Below are positions 1 through 5,689 of a stretch of DNA of 6,101 nt, in pieces (the stretch's first letter is position 1; each line of letters opens with the position of its first letter). Below the pieces are notes generated by a model. The model was given only the letters and a program-made list of their open reading frames with translations. It had not been told where the DNA came from and ran no database searches. The stretch spans positions 1-6,101 of the forward strand of contig SKNJ01000201.1 in NCBI GenBank assembly GCA_007120575.1. The letters are read 5' to 3'. Source of the DNA: Thioalkalivibrio sp. GTDB lineage: Bacteria; Pseudomonadota; Gammaproteobacteria; Ectothiorhodospirales; Ectothiorhodospiraceae. Made by a program: the position numbers and the translations under genes.

Positions 1-208
1 CGATCGCGCGCCGTACCCGGAGCGTGTCGCCATGCTGGTCGAGAACTATCCAGGCCTGCGTTTTACGGCCTGTACCCAGACCCTGGAACGCCTGGCGAAG
101 GAAGAGGGCCAGCCAATCGAAATCCTGCCCCAGGCCGAGCGTATCGACTCCGGCGTGGCCGAGGCCGCGCGACGCCAGGCCGAAGGCTGGATCTACATCA
201 AGGTCTGA
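1..208 (+). CDS. DsrE/DsrF-like family protein, C-terminal part (runs off left edge)
   Basis: An open frame enters from the left edge (first full codon at 2) and stops at TGA 206-208, leaving 68 residues. The visible part has the C-terminal signature of small DsrE-like proteins: a beta strand ending in a cysteine (RFTACTQTL), then a polar stretch, ERIDSGVAEAARRQ and the terminal WIYIKV. The gene that starts 16 bases later has the same pattern (FLVCGNTL, DRVDSGITELMRLQ, YTYIKP), so the two are tandem paralogues. DsrE-fold proteins are small alpha/beta subunits, some of which carry sulfur on a conserved cysteine; whether this cysteine does so is inference. The N-terminus, and hence any signal peptide, lies outside the window. 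Family call fairly sure, function unknown. Confidence 0.8.
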   Translation, partial: DRAPYPERVAMLVENYPGLRFTACTQTLERLAKEEGQPIEILPQAERIDSGVAEAARRQAEGWIYIKV

Positions 209-224
209 TGCCGGGCTAGCCGAT

Positions 225-716
225 ATGTACAGTCCCGCGTTTTCGCCTTCCGCCACCCGCTCCCCGACTGGAGTACTGGCGTGGCTGGTGATCTCGCTGG
301 CCCTGCTCCCGGTGTGGTCCGCCGCGCTGGCGGATGAAGGCGCCGCGTCCGCCGCCGAACGCCTGCGGGTGGTCTACCATATCAACGCGGATGATCCGGA
401 CCTGCATCTCAACGCCCTGCGCAATCTTCAGAATCACCTGGGTGGAACGCGCGCGGAGTCGCTGGAGATCAAGGTCGTGCTGCATGGCGGTGGCGTGCGC
501 CTGCTGGAGTACGCGGTCGATGACCCGGATCTGCGTACCACGGTGGATACCCTGCGGCTGCAGAATGTCCGCTTTCTGGTCTGCGGGAATACCCTGGACT
601 CGCGCGGGCTGTCCCTGGCCGACCTTCACGACGTGGAACCGGCGGATCGCGTCGACAGCGGCATTACCGAACTGATGCGCCTGCAACGGGCGGGATATAC
701 CTACATCAAGCCCTGA
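225..716 (+). CDS. DsrE/DsrF-like protein with N-terminal signal peptide
   Basis: 163 residues. The ATG at 225 is chosen because it opens a good signal peptide: residues 1-16 are polar with one Arg, 17-33 are hydrophobic, and an ALA site at 34-36 precedes DEG, predicting cleavage after A36 and a periplasmic product of about 127 residues. The longer reading from GTG at 24 overlaps the upstream gene almost fully and is unlikely. The mature part has the DsrE-like layout: strand LRVVYHI (48-54), helix HLNALRNLQNHL (61-72), strand EIKVVLHGGGV (81-91), then VRFLVCGNTL with a single cysteine at 120, and DRVDSGITELMRLQRAGYTYIKP to the end. It is a paralogue of the gene just upstream, 16 bases away, and probably co-transcribed. 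No clear Shine-Dalgarno precedes the start, which fits re-initiation after the upstream stop. The last 16 bases overlap murU on the other strand. Substrate and partner are unknown. Confidence 0.85.
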   Translation: MYSPAFSPSATRSPTGVLAWLVISLALLPVWSAALADEGAASAAERLRVVYHINADDPDLHLNALRNLQNHLGGTRAESLEIKVVLHGGGVRLLEYAVDDPDLRTTVDTLRLQNVRFLVCGNTLDSRGLSLADLHDVEPADRVDSGITELMRLQRAGYTYIKP

Positions 717-1396
717 TCCCGCGCGCGCAGCGTCGCGTCCAGCGCGGCCAGACGTTCCGGCGTGCCGATGTCATGCCAGACTCCGGGGTGGTGTTCGCCG
801 GTGACCCGGCCTGCGCGGATTGCCTCGCGCAATACCGGGGCCAGCGCGCGCGGGCCGGGGGCGAGGTTGCGGAACAGGGCCGGGGTGTACCAGCCGATCC
901 CGGCGAAGGTATGGCGCGCCCCGGCATCCTCGCAAACGTGGCCGTTGGTCAGCCCGAAGTCGCCTTCGGCGTGGTGGGCGGGGTTGTCCACCAGTACCAG
1001 GTGCGCCAGCGACTTCGCCGCCCCGGCGGTGTCTGCCAGGTGCGTCGGCGCGGTCAGCGGATGGTCGCACCACACATCGCCGTTGATCACCAGAAACGGG
1101 TCTACACCCAGCAGCGGCAGGGCCTGACGGATGCCCCCGGCCGTCTCCAGTGCGCCAGGCGGTTCGGGGGAGTAGTCAATCGCCAGCCCCTGGTAGCGCT
1201 CGCCGAGTCGGTCCCGGATCTGTTCGCCGAGGTGGGCAAGGTTGATCACCACCCGCTCGTACCCGGCGCGGGCCAGTCGCTCCAGCGTGTACTCGATCAG
1301 CGGGCGCCCGGCCACCTCCAGCAATGGCTTGGGACAGGTGTCGGTCAGCGGACGCATGCGCTTGCCGCGCCCCGCCGCCAGGATCATTGCCCGCAT
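701..1396 (-). CDS. murU: N-acetylmuramate alpha-1-phosphate uridylyltransferase (MurU)
   Basis: 231 residues, close to the roughly 223 of Pseudomonas MurU. The enzyme joins UTP and MurNAc-1-phosphate to give UDP-MurNAc in the cytoplasm, feeding recycled cell-wall sugar back to peptidoglycan synthesis past the fosfomycin-sensitive MurA step. It is a single nucleotidyltransferase domain: the N-terminal loop LAAGRGKRMRPLT (7-19), PKPLLEVAGRPLIEY (22-36), ETAGG (84-88), the metal-site strand INGDV (104-108), and WHDIGTPERL (207-216). The ATG at 1396 is preferred because it gives the usual family start (MRAMILAAG) and overlaps the amgK stop by one base (TGATG). An open frame continues further upstream but only antisense-like inside amgK. 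No strong ribosome site is seen, so translation is probably coupled to amgK. It could be mistaken for a generic glucose-1-phosphate nucleotidyltransferase; the amgK neighbour settles it. Confidence 0.93.
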   Translation of the reverse strand: MRAMILAAGRGKRMRPLTDTCPKPLLEVAGRPLIEYTLERLARAGYERVVINLAHLGEQIRDRLGERYQGLAIDYSPEPPGALETAGGIRQALPLLGVDPFLVINGDVWCDHPLTAPTHLADTAGAAKSLAHLVLVDNPAHHAEGDFGLTNGHVCEDAGARHTFAGIGWYTPALFRNLAPGPRALAPVLREAIRAGRVTGEHHPGVWHDIGTPERLAALDATLRARDQGLM

Positions 1397-2427
1397 CAGC
1401 TTGCTGCTGCCCCGCTCGCCGCCGGTTCCGCAACCCGTGCTTCGGGGCAGTGGATATCGAACCAGGCCGCCATCGGCGCCAGCTCCGGCAGGTGCAGGGC
1501 CGTTGCCAGCAGTCCACGCAGGCGCGGTAGATGCTCGAGATAGCGGGGCTTGCCGTCGCGCCGCGCCAGGCGCACAAAGATCCCCAGGATCTTGGTGGTG
1601 CGCTGGGCCCCGAGGACCCGATAGTGCGCCCGGAATGCCTCCGGCGACCATGCCGCCGCCTCCAGGTAGCGGCTCAGACAGGCCTCCACGACATCTGCCG
1701 AGGCCGTGCGCCGCGCATCTTCCAGCAGCGACACCAGGTCATACGCGGGACTGCCGATCACCGCATCCTGAAAATCGAGCACCGCGCAGGGGTGGGCGCC
1801 GTCCGGCGGCAGCATCAGGTTGTCGACGTGGTAGTCGCGCAGGACCAGGACCTGCGGCATCGCGGGCAGGCCCTCCAGGGTGCGCGACCAGGCTGCCGCG
1901 AAGCCCTCCCGGAGGTTGTCCGGCATCGCCGCGCCGCGTACCTCGGGCCAGTACCAGTCGGCCCACAGCAGGGCCTCGTCGAGTAGCCGTTGGCGATCGT
2001 AGGGAGGGATGCCGGGGGTATCGGACGTGCGTTCCGACCAGGCCTGGTGCAGCTGGAGCAGGGTGTCGGTCGCACGCGCGTACAGGTCCTCCTCGGGGTG
2101 CCCCTCCGCCAGTGCGCGGGTGAAGGTGCGGTCACCCAGATCCTCCAGCAGCACGAAACCGGCCGCAGCGTTGTGGGCCAGGATCCGTGGCGGACGCAGC
2201 CCCAGTGATTCCAGCAGGCCGGCGACCCGCACGAACGGACGGGTGTCCTCGCGCCCGGGCGGGGCGTCCATCACCACCATCGGCGCTCCGTCGCGCCGGG
2301 TGCGGAAATAGCGCCGGAAGCTGGCATCCGCGCGCAGCAGCCAGGGTGGGTCGAACGTGCCCGGCTGCGCTTCCAGCCAGGCCTGGAGGGCGGCCGCCCG
2401 CGGGTCATGTGGATTGTTCGTGGTCAT
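1396..2427 (-). CDS. amgK: Anomeric MurNAc/GlcNAc kinase (AmgK), aminoglycoside phosphotransferase fold
   Basis: 343 residues. AmgK phosphorylates MurNAc (and GlcNAc) at C1 with ATP, making the substrate of MurU, the next gene. The protein-kinase-like APH fold is visible: an N-lobe with ADASFRRYFR (33-42) and VVMDAPPGRED (51-61), a hinge region FVLLEDLGD (91-99), the catalytic loop LRDYHVDNLML (196-206) with D198, H200 and N203, and the metal-binding LDFQDAVIGSPAYDL (217-231) with D218. ATG at 2427 has a GGAG at 2442-2439 and overlaps the cpdA stop as ATGA (2424-2427). The gene sits between cpdA and murU in one tightly packed transcript. The C-terminus is Ala-rich and looks dispensable. An APH-type antibiotic resistance enzyme is the structural alternative, but the length, motif wording and murU linkage argue for AmgK. 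Confidence 0.92.
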   Translation of the reverse strand: MTTNNPHDPRAAALQAWLEAQPGTFDPPWLLRADASFRRYFRTRRDGAPMVVMDAPPGREDTRPFVRVAGLLESLGLRPPRILAHNAAAGFVLLEDLGDRTFTRALAEGHPEEDLYARATDTLLQLHQAWSERTSDTPGIPPYDRQRLLDEALLWADWYWPEVRGAAMPDNLREGFAAAWSRTLEGLPAMPQVLVLRDYHVDNLMLPPDGAHPCAVLDFQDAVIGSPAYDLVSLLEDARRTASADVVEACLSRYLEAAAWSPEAFRAHYRVLGAQRTTKILGIFVRLARRDGKPRYLEHLPRLRGLLATALHLPELAPMAAWFDIHCPEARVAEPAASGAAAS

Positions 2428-3221
2428 GCGCGGCGTGTCTCCGGGATATCGGCGCTAGTCGCGACTCGTTCCACGTGACTGTGGATCTCGCCCTCCGGGC
2501 CGAGTTCCACCACCCGATACCCGGCGCTGCGGGTGTCCCGTTCGGGCTGGTCGGCATGCGGGGTGAACTGGATACAGGTCGCGGGGCAGCCGAGCAACTC
2601 GACACCGTGGCGCGTGCCCCGAAACTCCTGGTGGATGTGGCCGAACAGGCAGCCCCGTACTCGCGGGTGACGGTCCAGGACCGCGAACAGGTCCTCCGGG
2701 TTCTCCAGGGCGATGCGGTCCATCCAGGCGCTGCCCACCGGGACCACCGGATGGTGCACCGCGATCAGCGCCCAGTGATGCGGGTGGCCGGCCAGCAGGG
2801 TGTCGAGTCGCGCGCACTCCGATGGCTCCAGGTAACCGCCCACCTTGCCCGGGCTGGCCGAGTTCAGACCAACGATCAGCCAGTTGCCCAGATCGCAGTG
2901 GCCGTCCACCGCGTGGCCCGCGGGCCACAGGGTCTGTTCCAGTATGCCGTGTTCGTCGTGATTACCCGCCAGCGCGGTGACCGGCCAGTCACCGGGCAGG
3001 GCCCGCAGGTGGTCAAGCAGGCGCGCATAGACCTCGGGGTGAGGGTCTTCGGCCAGGTCCCCGGTCAGCAGCACGCGATCCACGCGTGCCTCGCGCTGGC
3101 GCACCGCCGCCAGCACCGTGTCCAGTTGCGCGTCACTGTCCGGGTAGCCGGGGCGGATCGGCCCGGGCTGCCGGCCCAGGTGGGTGTCGGTGATCTGGAT
3201 CAGCCGGTGGCAGTGGGTCAT
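2424..3221 (-). CDS. cpdA: CpdA/Icc-type 3',5'-cyclic-nucleotide phosphodiesterase (class III metallophosphoesterase)
   Basis: 265 residues (E. coli CpdA is about 275). The family hydrolyses cAMP to AMP in the cytoplasm with a two-metal centre. All metal-binding motifs are present in order: D12-x-H14 in ITDTHLG, GD at 54-55 in LLTGDLAED, GNHDE (86-90), VHHP (155-158) and GHIH (194-197). PATCIQFTP (213-221) matches the CpdA C-terminal region. ATG at 3221 has GGAGAG at 3231-3226, four bases upstream, the best ribosome site of the operon. It is the first gene of cpdA-amgK-murU and diverges from dksA across 140 bases. That the substrate is cAMP is inferred from the family; some close relatives act on other phosphodiesters. 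Confidence 0.88.
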   Translation of the reverse strand: MTHCHRLIQITDTHLGRQPGPIRPGYPDSDAQLDTVLAAVRQREARVDRVLLTGDLAEDPHPEVYARLLDHLRALPGDWPVTALAGNHDEHGILEQTLWPAGHAVDGHCDLGNWLIVGLNSASPGKVGGYLEPSECARLDTLLAGHPHHWALIAVHHPVVPVGSAWMDRIALENPEDLFAVLDRHPRVRGCLFGHIHQEFRGTRHGVELLGCPATCIQFTPHADQPERDTRSAGYRVVELGPEGEIHSHVERVATSADIPETRRA

Positions 3222-3361
3222 GTGACTCTCCGGGGCCCTGTTGCTGTCGGGCCGCCCCGTTGCGGTGCCCTGTACTGGGTGGTGCGAATGTGTTGTAGTC
3301 GAAGTCTTGCGGCCTCCGGCCGCCTGGCTGGTCGACGAAAGCCCCGCTGGAGGGATGCAGC
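3222..3361. promoter_or_regulatory. Divergent cpdA/dksA promoter region
   Basis: These 140 bases lie between two divergent starts, so they should hold promoters for both. On the plus strand a weak sigma70-like pair can be proposed for dksA: TGTACT (3271-3276), 17 bases, TGTAGT (3294-3299); each box differs from consensus in two or three places. No convincing box is seen for cpdA. The dksA ribosome site is GGAGGG at 3349-3354, seven bases before the ATG. The location is certain from gene orientation; the boxes are a guess. Confidence 0.4.
3309..3323 (+). other. Small GC hairpin in the dksA leader
   Basis: A perfect 6-bp inverted repeat, GCGGCC-TCC-GGCCGC, ends 38 bases before the dksA ATG and just downstream of the proposed -10 box. 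It has no T-tract, so it is not an intrinsic terminator. It could be a 5' mRNA stabilising hairpin or a chance palindrome in GC-rich DNA. Confidence 0.35.
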
Positions 3362-3784
3362 ATGAGCGAACGAGCGGAAACCGCCGTGGATCCCGATTAT
3401 CGTCCGTCCGAGGACGAACCCTACATGAATCCCCGGCAACTGGACTACTTCCGCGCCAAGCTCGAGGCCTGGCGCGCGGAACTGATCGGGGAGTCGGAAG
3501 AGACCCTCGAGCACCTGCGCACCGAGAACTGGCAGGAACCGGACCCCAGCGACCGCGCCACTCACGAGGCCGACGCTGGGGTTGAGCTGCGCACCCGGGA
3601 CCGTTACCGCAAGCTGCTCGACAAGATCGACGCCGCGCTGGCGCGCATCGAGCGCGGGGAGTACGGCTACTGCGAGGAGACCGGCGAACCGATCGGCCTG
3701 GCGCGTCTGGAGGCGCGCCCGATCGCGACCCTCAGCGTCACCGCCCAGGAGGCGCACGAGCGCGACGAGGCCCGCTACGACTGA
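3362..3784 (+). CDS. dksA: DksA-family RNA polymerase-binding transcription factor, cysteine-poor (C-T-S-A) form
   Basis: 140 residues. DksA binds the secondary channel of RNA polymerase and, with ppGpp, adjusts rRNA, tRNA and amino-acid promoters in the stringent response. PYMNPRQLDYFRAKLEAWR (20-38) matches the conserved N-terminal segment, followed by the coiled coil with the tip DPSDRA (61-66), which keeps the Asp-x-x-Asp-Arg-Ala residues needed for activity, and LRTRDRYRKLLDKIDAALARIE (76-97). The zinc-finger positions are C104, T107, S125 and A128, with the usual x2-x17-x2 spacing, so only one of four cysteines remains. This resembles alphaproteobacterial DksA and Pseudomonas DksA2 more than E. 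coli DksA. ATG 3362 has GGAGGG seven bases upstream. The stop overlaps the convergent argA stop by 10 bases. A second, four-cysteine dksA may exist elsewhere in the genome. Confidence 0.93.
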   Translation: MSERAETAVDPDYRPSEDEPYMNPRQLDYFRAKLEAWRAELIGESEETLEHLRTENWQEPDPSDRATHEADAGVELRTRDRYRKLLDKIDAALARIERGEYGYCEETGEPIGLARLEARPIATLSVTAQEAHERDEARYD

Positions 3785-5154
3785 TCCGGGACGGCGTCCG
3801 CGCCCAGGGAGCGAGTGTAGACGCGCGAGTTGCGCGCCCGGTTGTAGTCGCGTCGCCGCGTCTCGGGCAGGTCCTCGACCTGACCCGGCGTATACCCCCG
3901 CTCCTGGAACCACTGCGCGGTACGCGTCGTCAGTACGAAGACCCGCCGTATCCCGCGTTCGCGGGCCAGGCCTTCCATCGCGGTCAGCAGGCGATCGCCG
4001 CGGCCGCTGCCGCGGTAATCGGCATGCAGGGCCAGGCAGGCAATCTCCGCCGCATCCTCGCCGAACGGGTACAGCGCGGCAGTGCCGATGATCAGGCCGT
4101 CCGCCTCCAGCACCTGGAACCGGTCGATCTCCAGCTCCAGGTGCTCGCGGGCGCGATGCACCAGGATCCCCTCGGACTCCAGAGGCGCCAACAGGGCGTG
4201 GATCCCCCCGACATCGTCTACCGTGGCCGGGCGCAGGCGCTCCAGGGGCTCCCGCGACACCAGTGTCCCGATTCCCTGGCGGGTAAACAGTTCGGTCAGC
4301 AGGCCGCCGTCGTCGCGGCGGTCCACCAGGTGCACGCGCAGGTCGCGTCGCTGGCAGGCATCCACCGCGCTCTTCAGGTGGTTGGCCAGTTCCTCCGGCA
4401 GATCCGGGTGATCCGCGAGGATGCGTTCGGCCTCCGGTACGGTGAGCTGGTCCAGCACCCCGTGGTGCGGGTCGCGCAGTACCCCCGCCTCGGTCAGGAA
4501 CACCAGCTTGTCCGCGTTCAGGGCGATTGCGACCTGGGTGGCCACGTCCTCGCCCGACAGGTTGAAGACCTCGCCGGTCGGCGAGTAGCCCAGGGGCGAA
4601 ACCAGCGCGACCTGCTCGTGATCGAGCAGGGCACGCAGGGCATCGGTATCCACCCCGCGCACCTCCCCGGTGTAGTGAAAGTCCACCCCGTGGCGCACGC
4701 CCAGCGGGCGCGCGGTGACGAAGTTTCCGCTGGCCACACGCAACCGTGCATTGCCGGTACCTGGCTGGCCCAGGCTGCGTGACAGAAGGCCTTCGATATG
4801 CAGCCGCAGGCGACCCACTGCGTCCAGCACGGCCTCCAGTGCGGCGCTGTCGGTGACCCGCAGGCCCTCGGCATAGTGAGGCTTCAGACCGCGTTCATGC
4901 AGGCGCGTCTCGATCTGCGGGCGCGCACCGTATACCAGTACGACGCGAATGCCCAGCGCGTGCAGCTTGGCCAGGTCGCGCATCAGGTCGGGGAATTCCG
5001 CTGCTCGCGCGGCCTCCCCGGCCAGCGCGATGACCATGGTCCGGCCGCGATGGGCGGCGATATACGGCACCGCGCCGCGGAACCACGCGAGTTCTTCCGG
5101 GCGCGGCGCGGGGCGCGGGGTGGTCGTCGAATGGGGCGGCGGGTGGTCGGTCAC
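3775..5154 (-). CDS. argA: Amino-acid N-acetyltransferase / N-acetylglutamate synthase (ArgA)
   Basis: 459 residues (E. coli ArgA 443). It acetylates glutamate with acetyl-CoA, the first step of arginine synthesis, in the cytoplasm. The N-terminal amino-acid-kinase-like domain, which in the family binds the feedback inhibitor arginine, spans about 24-300: FRGAVPYIAAHRGRTMVIALAGEAA (25-49, two blocks), YGARPQIETRL (75-85), SGEDVATQVAIALNADKLVFLTE (200-222, two blocks). The GNAT domain spans about 305-450: EIACLALHADYRGSGRG (370-386) with the acetyl-CoA loop, TTRTAQWFQERGY (409-421) and the end segment YNRARNSRVYTRSL (437-450). The start is GTG at 5154: an in-frame TAG lies upstream and no other start falls between. 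A weak GAAGG lies 10 bases before it. About 15 residues of Pro/Thr-rich N-terminal extension are odd but harmless looking. A palindromic element starts 38 bases upstream of the start codon. Confidence 0.94.
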   Translation of the reverse strand: MTDHPPPHSTTTPRPAPRPEELAWFRGAVPYIAAHRGRTMVIALAGEAARAAEFPDLMRDLAKLHALGIRVVLVYGARPQIETRLHERGLKPHYAEGLRVTDSAALEAVLDAVGRLRLHIEGLLSRSLGQPGTGNARLRVASGNFVTARPLGVRHGVDFHYTGEVRGVDTDALRALLDHEQVALVSPLGYSPTGEVFNLSGEDVATQVAIALNADKLVFLTEAGVLRDPHHGVLDQLTVPEAERILADHPDLPEELANHLKSAVDACQRRDLRVHLVDRRDDGGLLTELFTRQGIGTLVSREPLERLRPATVDDVGGIHALLAPLESEGILVHRAREHLELEIDRFQVLEADGLIIGTAALYPFGEDAAEIACLALHADYRGSGRGDRLLTAMEGLARERGIRRVFVLTTRTAQWFQERGYTPGQVEDLPETRRRDYNRARNSRVYTRSLGADAVPDQS

Positions 5155-5192
5155 GGTGGCGCGGCCTTCACTGGCAGAGTTGGCAACAGTCT

Positions 5193-5356
5193 AGCCCGGA
5201 TGTTTCATGAATTCGCGTGATGATCGCGCAGGATTTTGGCCGCACGGGGAATTTTCCTCAGTCGGCCATATTGTCCAATACGGCACTCCTTCGGGAAATC
5301 CCCCGTGCGGTCAAGAGACCAGCGAGGGCGCGTGCAACTCATGAAACATCCGGGCT
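5193..5356. mobile_element. MITE-like palindromic element, 164 bp, upstream of argA
   Basis: Perfect 18-bp terminal inverted repeats: AGCCCGGATGTTTCATGA at 5193-5210 and its exact reverse complement at 5339-5356. Inside are a second inverted pair (5240-5257 with 5294-5310, ten perfect bases CCGCACGGGG and then near-matches) and a central pair (GCCATATTG at 5265-5273 with CAATACGGC at 5276-5284, 8 of 9). All three pairs are centred at 5274.5-5275, so the whole unit can fold as one long interrupted hairpin. It encodes no protein. This architecture fits a non-autonomous insertion element. I have a vague recollection that similar ends occur on insertion sequences, possibly IS1380-type, in gammaproteobacteria, but cannot confirm it. 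If the termini are taken as CCCGG, the flanking bases are CTAG (5191-5194) and CTGG (5355-5358), a possible imperfect 4-bp target duplication. Confidence 0.7.
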
Positions 5357-5370
5357 GGGGAAACACTGAT

Positions 5371-5411
5371 CAATGTACACGTTCGCTGTTCCGTCACCTT
5401 TGCGTGCGAAC
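5371..5411 (+). repeat. Diverged direct repeat, copy A
   Basis: ATGTACACG at 5373-5381, 11 unrelated bases, then GTCACCTTTGCGTGCG (5393-5408). The same arrangement recurs at 5692-5730 with identical spacing: counted without gaps over 39 bases, 26 match (9 of 9, 3 of 11, 14 of 19). It starts 15 bases after the palindromic element. It could mark a duplicated element edge, a pair of protein-binding sites, or coincidence. Confidence 0.45.
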
Positions 5412-5428
5412 AAGGCGCGGCGACTGCG

Positions 5429-5445
5429 GTGCAGTCATTCTGCAC
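5429..5445. repeat. Small inverted repeat (GTGCAG/CTGCAC)
   Basis: Perfect 6-bp arms GTGCAG (5429-5434) and CTGCAC (5440-5445) around a 5-base loop. No T-tract follows on either strand. It is the first of several short hairpins in this intergenic stretch; function unknown. Confidence 0.4.
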
Positions 5446-5469
5446 AAGGGAGCCGCAACGCCGTGCGTG

Positions 5470-5494
5470 CGCCCGTTCTGGTCAATAACGGGCG
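5470..5494. repeat. Perfect 8-bp inverted repeat (CGCCCGTT/AACGGGCG)
   Basis: Arms at 5470-5477 and 5487-5494 enclose a 9-base loop. It is the longest uninterrupted perfect stem in the mosaic outside the MITE-like element. There is no T-tract on either strand, so a terminator role is doubtful. It abuts the GTCAT-type repeat copy that begins at 5510. Confidence 0.45.
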
Positions 5495-5509
5495 GCCGAG
5501 CACCATGAC

Positions 5510-5548
5510 CCGTCATGGCGAGGCCCCGCAGGGGCCGTGGCCATCTCC
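5510..5548 (+). repeat. GTCATTGCGAGG-type palindromic repeat, copy 1
   Basis: A 39-base unit beginning CCGTCATGGCGAGG and ending CCGTGGCCATCTCC. It folds as a hairpin: outer stem ATGGC (5515-5519) with GCCAT (5540-5544), inner stem GGCCCC (5522-5527) with GGGGCC (5531-5536), loop GCA. Copy 2 faces it on the opposite strand at 5596-5632. The motif wording (GTCATTGCGAGG ... GTGGCAATCTCC) matches a short repeat I recall as scattered in many bacterial intergenic regions; that identification is from memory. A partly overlapping 7-bp palindrome, CCATGAC/GTCATGG, sits at 5503-5518. Confidence 0.65.
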
Positions 5549-5595
5549 AGACTCAACCCCGTCGTTTGCCCCGGTCCGCCACCCGGGTCATCCAC

Positions 5596-5632
5596 GGAGG
5601 TCGCCACGGCGCTGCACGCCTCGCAATGACGG
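5596..5632 (-). repeat. GTCATTGCGAGG-type palindromic repeat, copy 2 (inverted)
   Basis: Read on the minus strand it begins CCGTCATTGCGAGG and ends CCGTGGCGACCTCC, 37 bases. It aligns with copy 1 at both ends; the middle differs in a way that keeps pairing (GGCG with CGCC here, GGCCCC with GGGGCC in copy 1). The two copies are 47 bases apart and face each other, like the paired arrangement of REP-type elements. Confidence 0.65.
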
Positions 5633-5646
5633 TGACGGTCTTTCCT

Positions 5647-5671
5647 CCGCGGGCTTCCGAAAAACCCGCGG
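5647..5671 (-). terminator. Strong hairpin downstream of the DUF192 gene, possible terminator
   Basis: As minus-strand RNA, CCGCGGGTTT pairs with AAGCCCGCGG (10 bp with one G-U pair) around a 5-base TTCGG loop. It lies about 80 bases past the DUF192 stop, in the direction of that gene's transcription. No T-tract follows, so it is at best a non-canonical terminator or a 3'-end stabilising hairpin. On the plus strand the wobble becomes a C/A mismatch, so the minus-strand form folds better. Confidence 0.35.
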
Positions 5672-5689
5672 CCAGGCGAACGCCATGCT

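Noticed and set aside
24..224. N-terminal extension of the second DsrE-like gene from GTG 24
   Set aside because: Overlaps the upstream paralogue almost completely; the ATG at 225 begins a proper signal peptide.
773..1543. 256-residue plus-strand open frame opposite murU
   Set aside because: Shadow of murU codon bias; no recognisable domain, no ribosome site.
1397..1651. N-terminal extension of murU
   Set aside because: Lies inside amgK in another frame; family alignment starts at MRAMILAAG.
2187..3365. 392-residue plus-strand open frame opposite amgK and cpdA
   Set aside because: Antisense to two well-supported genes with complete motifs; its translation is low-complexity and matches no family. 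Long antisense frames are usual in GC-rich DNA.
4024..4782. 252-residue plus-strand open frame opposite argA
   Set aside because: Antisense to argA, whose motifs are complete; Gln/Val/Arg-rich shadow translation.
5155..5280. Sigma70 promoter for argA inside the palindromic element
   Set aside because: Candidate boxes (for example TAGACT at 5193-5188 with no good -35) are too poor to annotate.
5236..5508. 90-residue plus-strand open frame across the MITE-like element
   Set aside because: Spans the palindrome and unrelated downstream DNA; no family resemblance or ribosome site.
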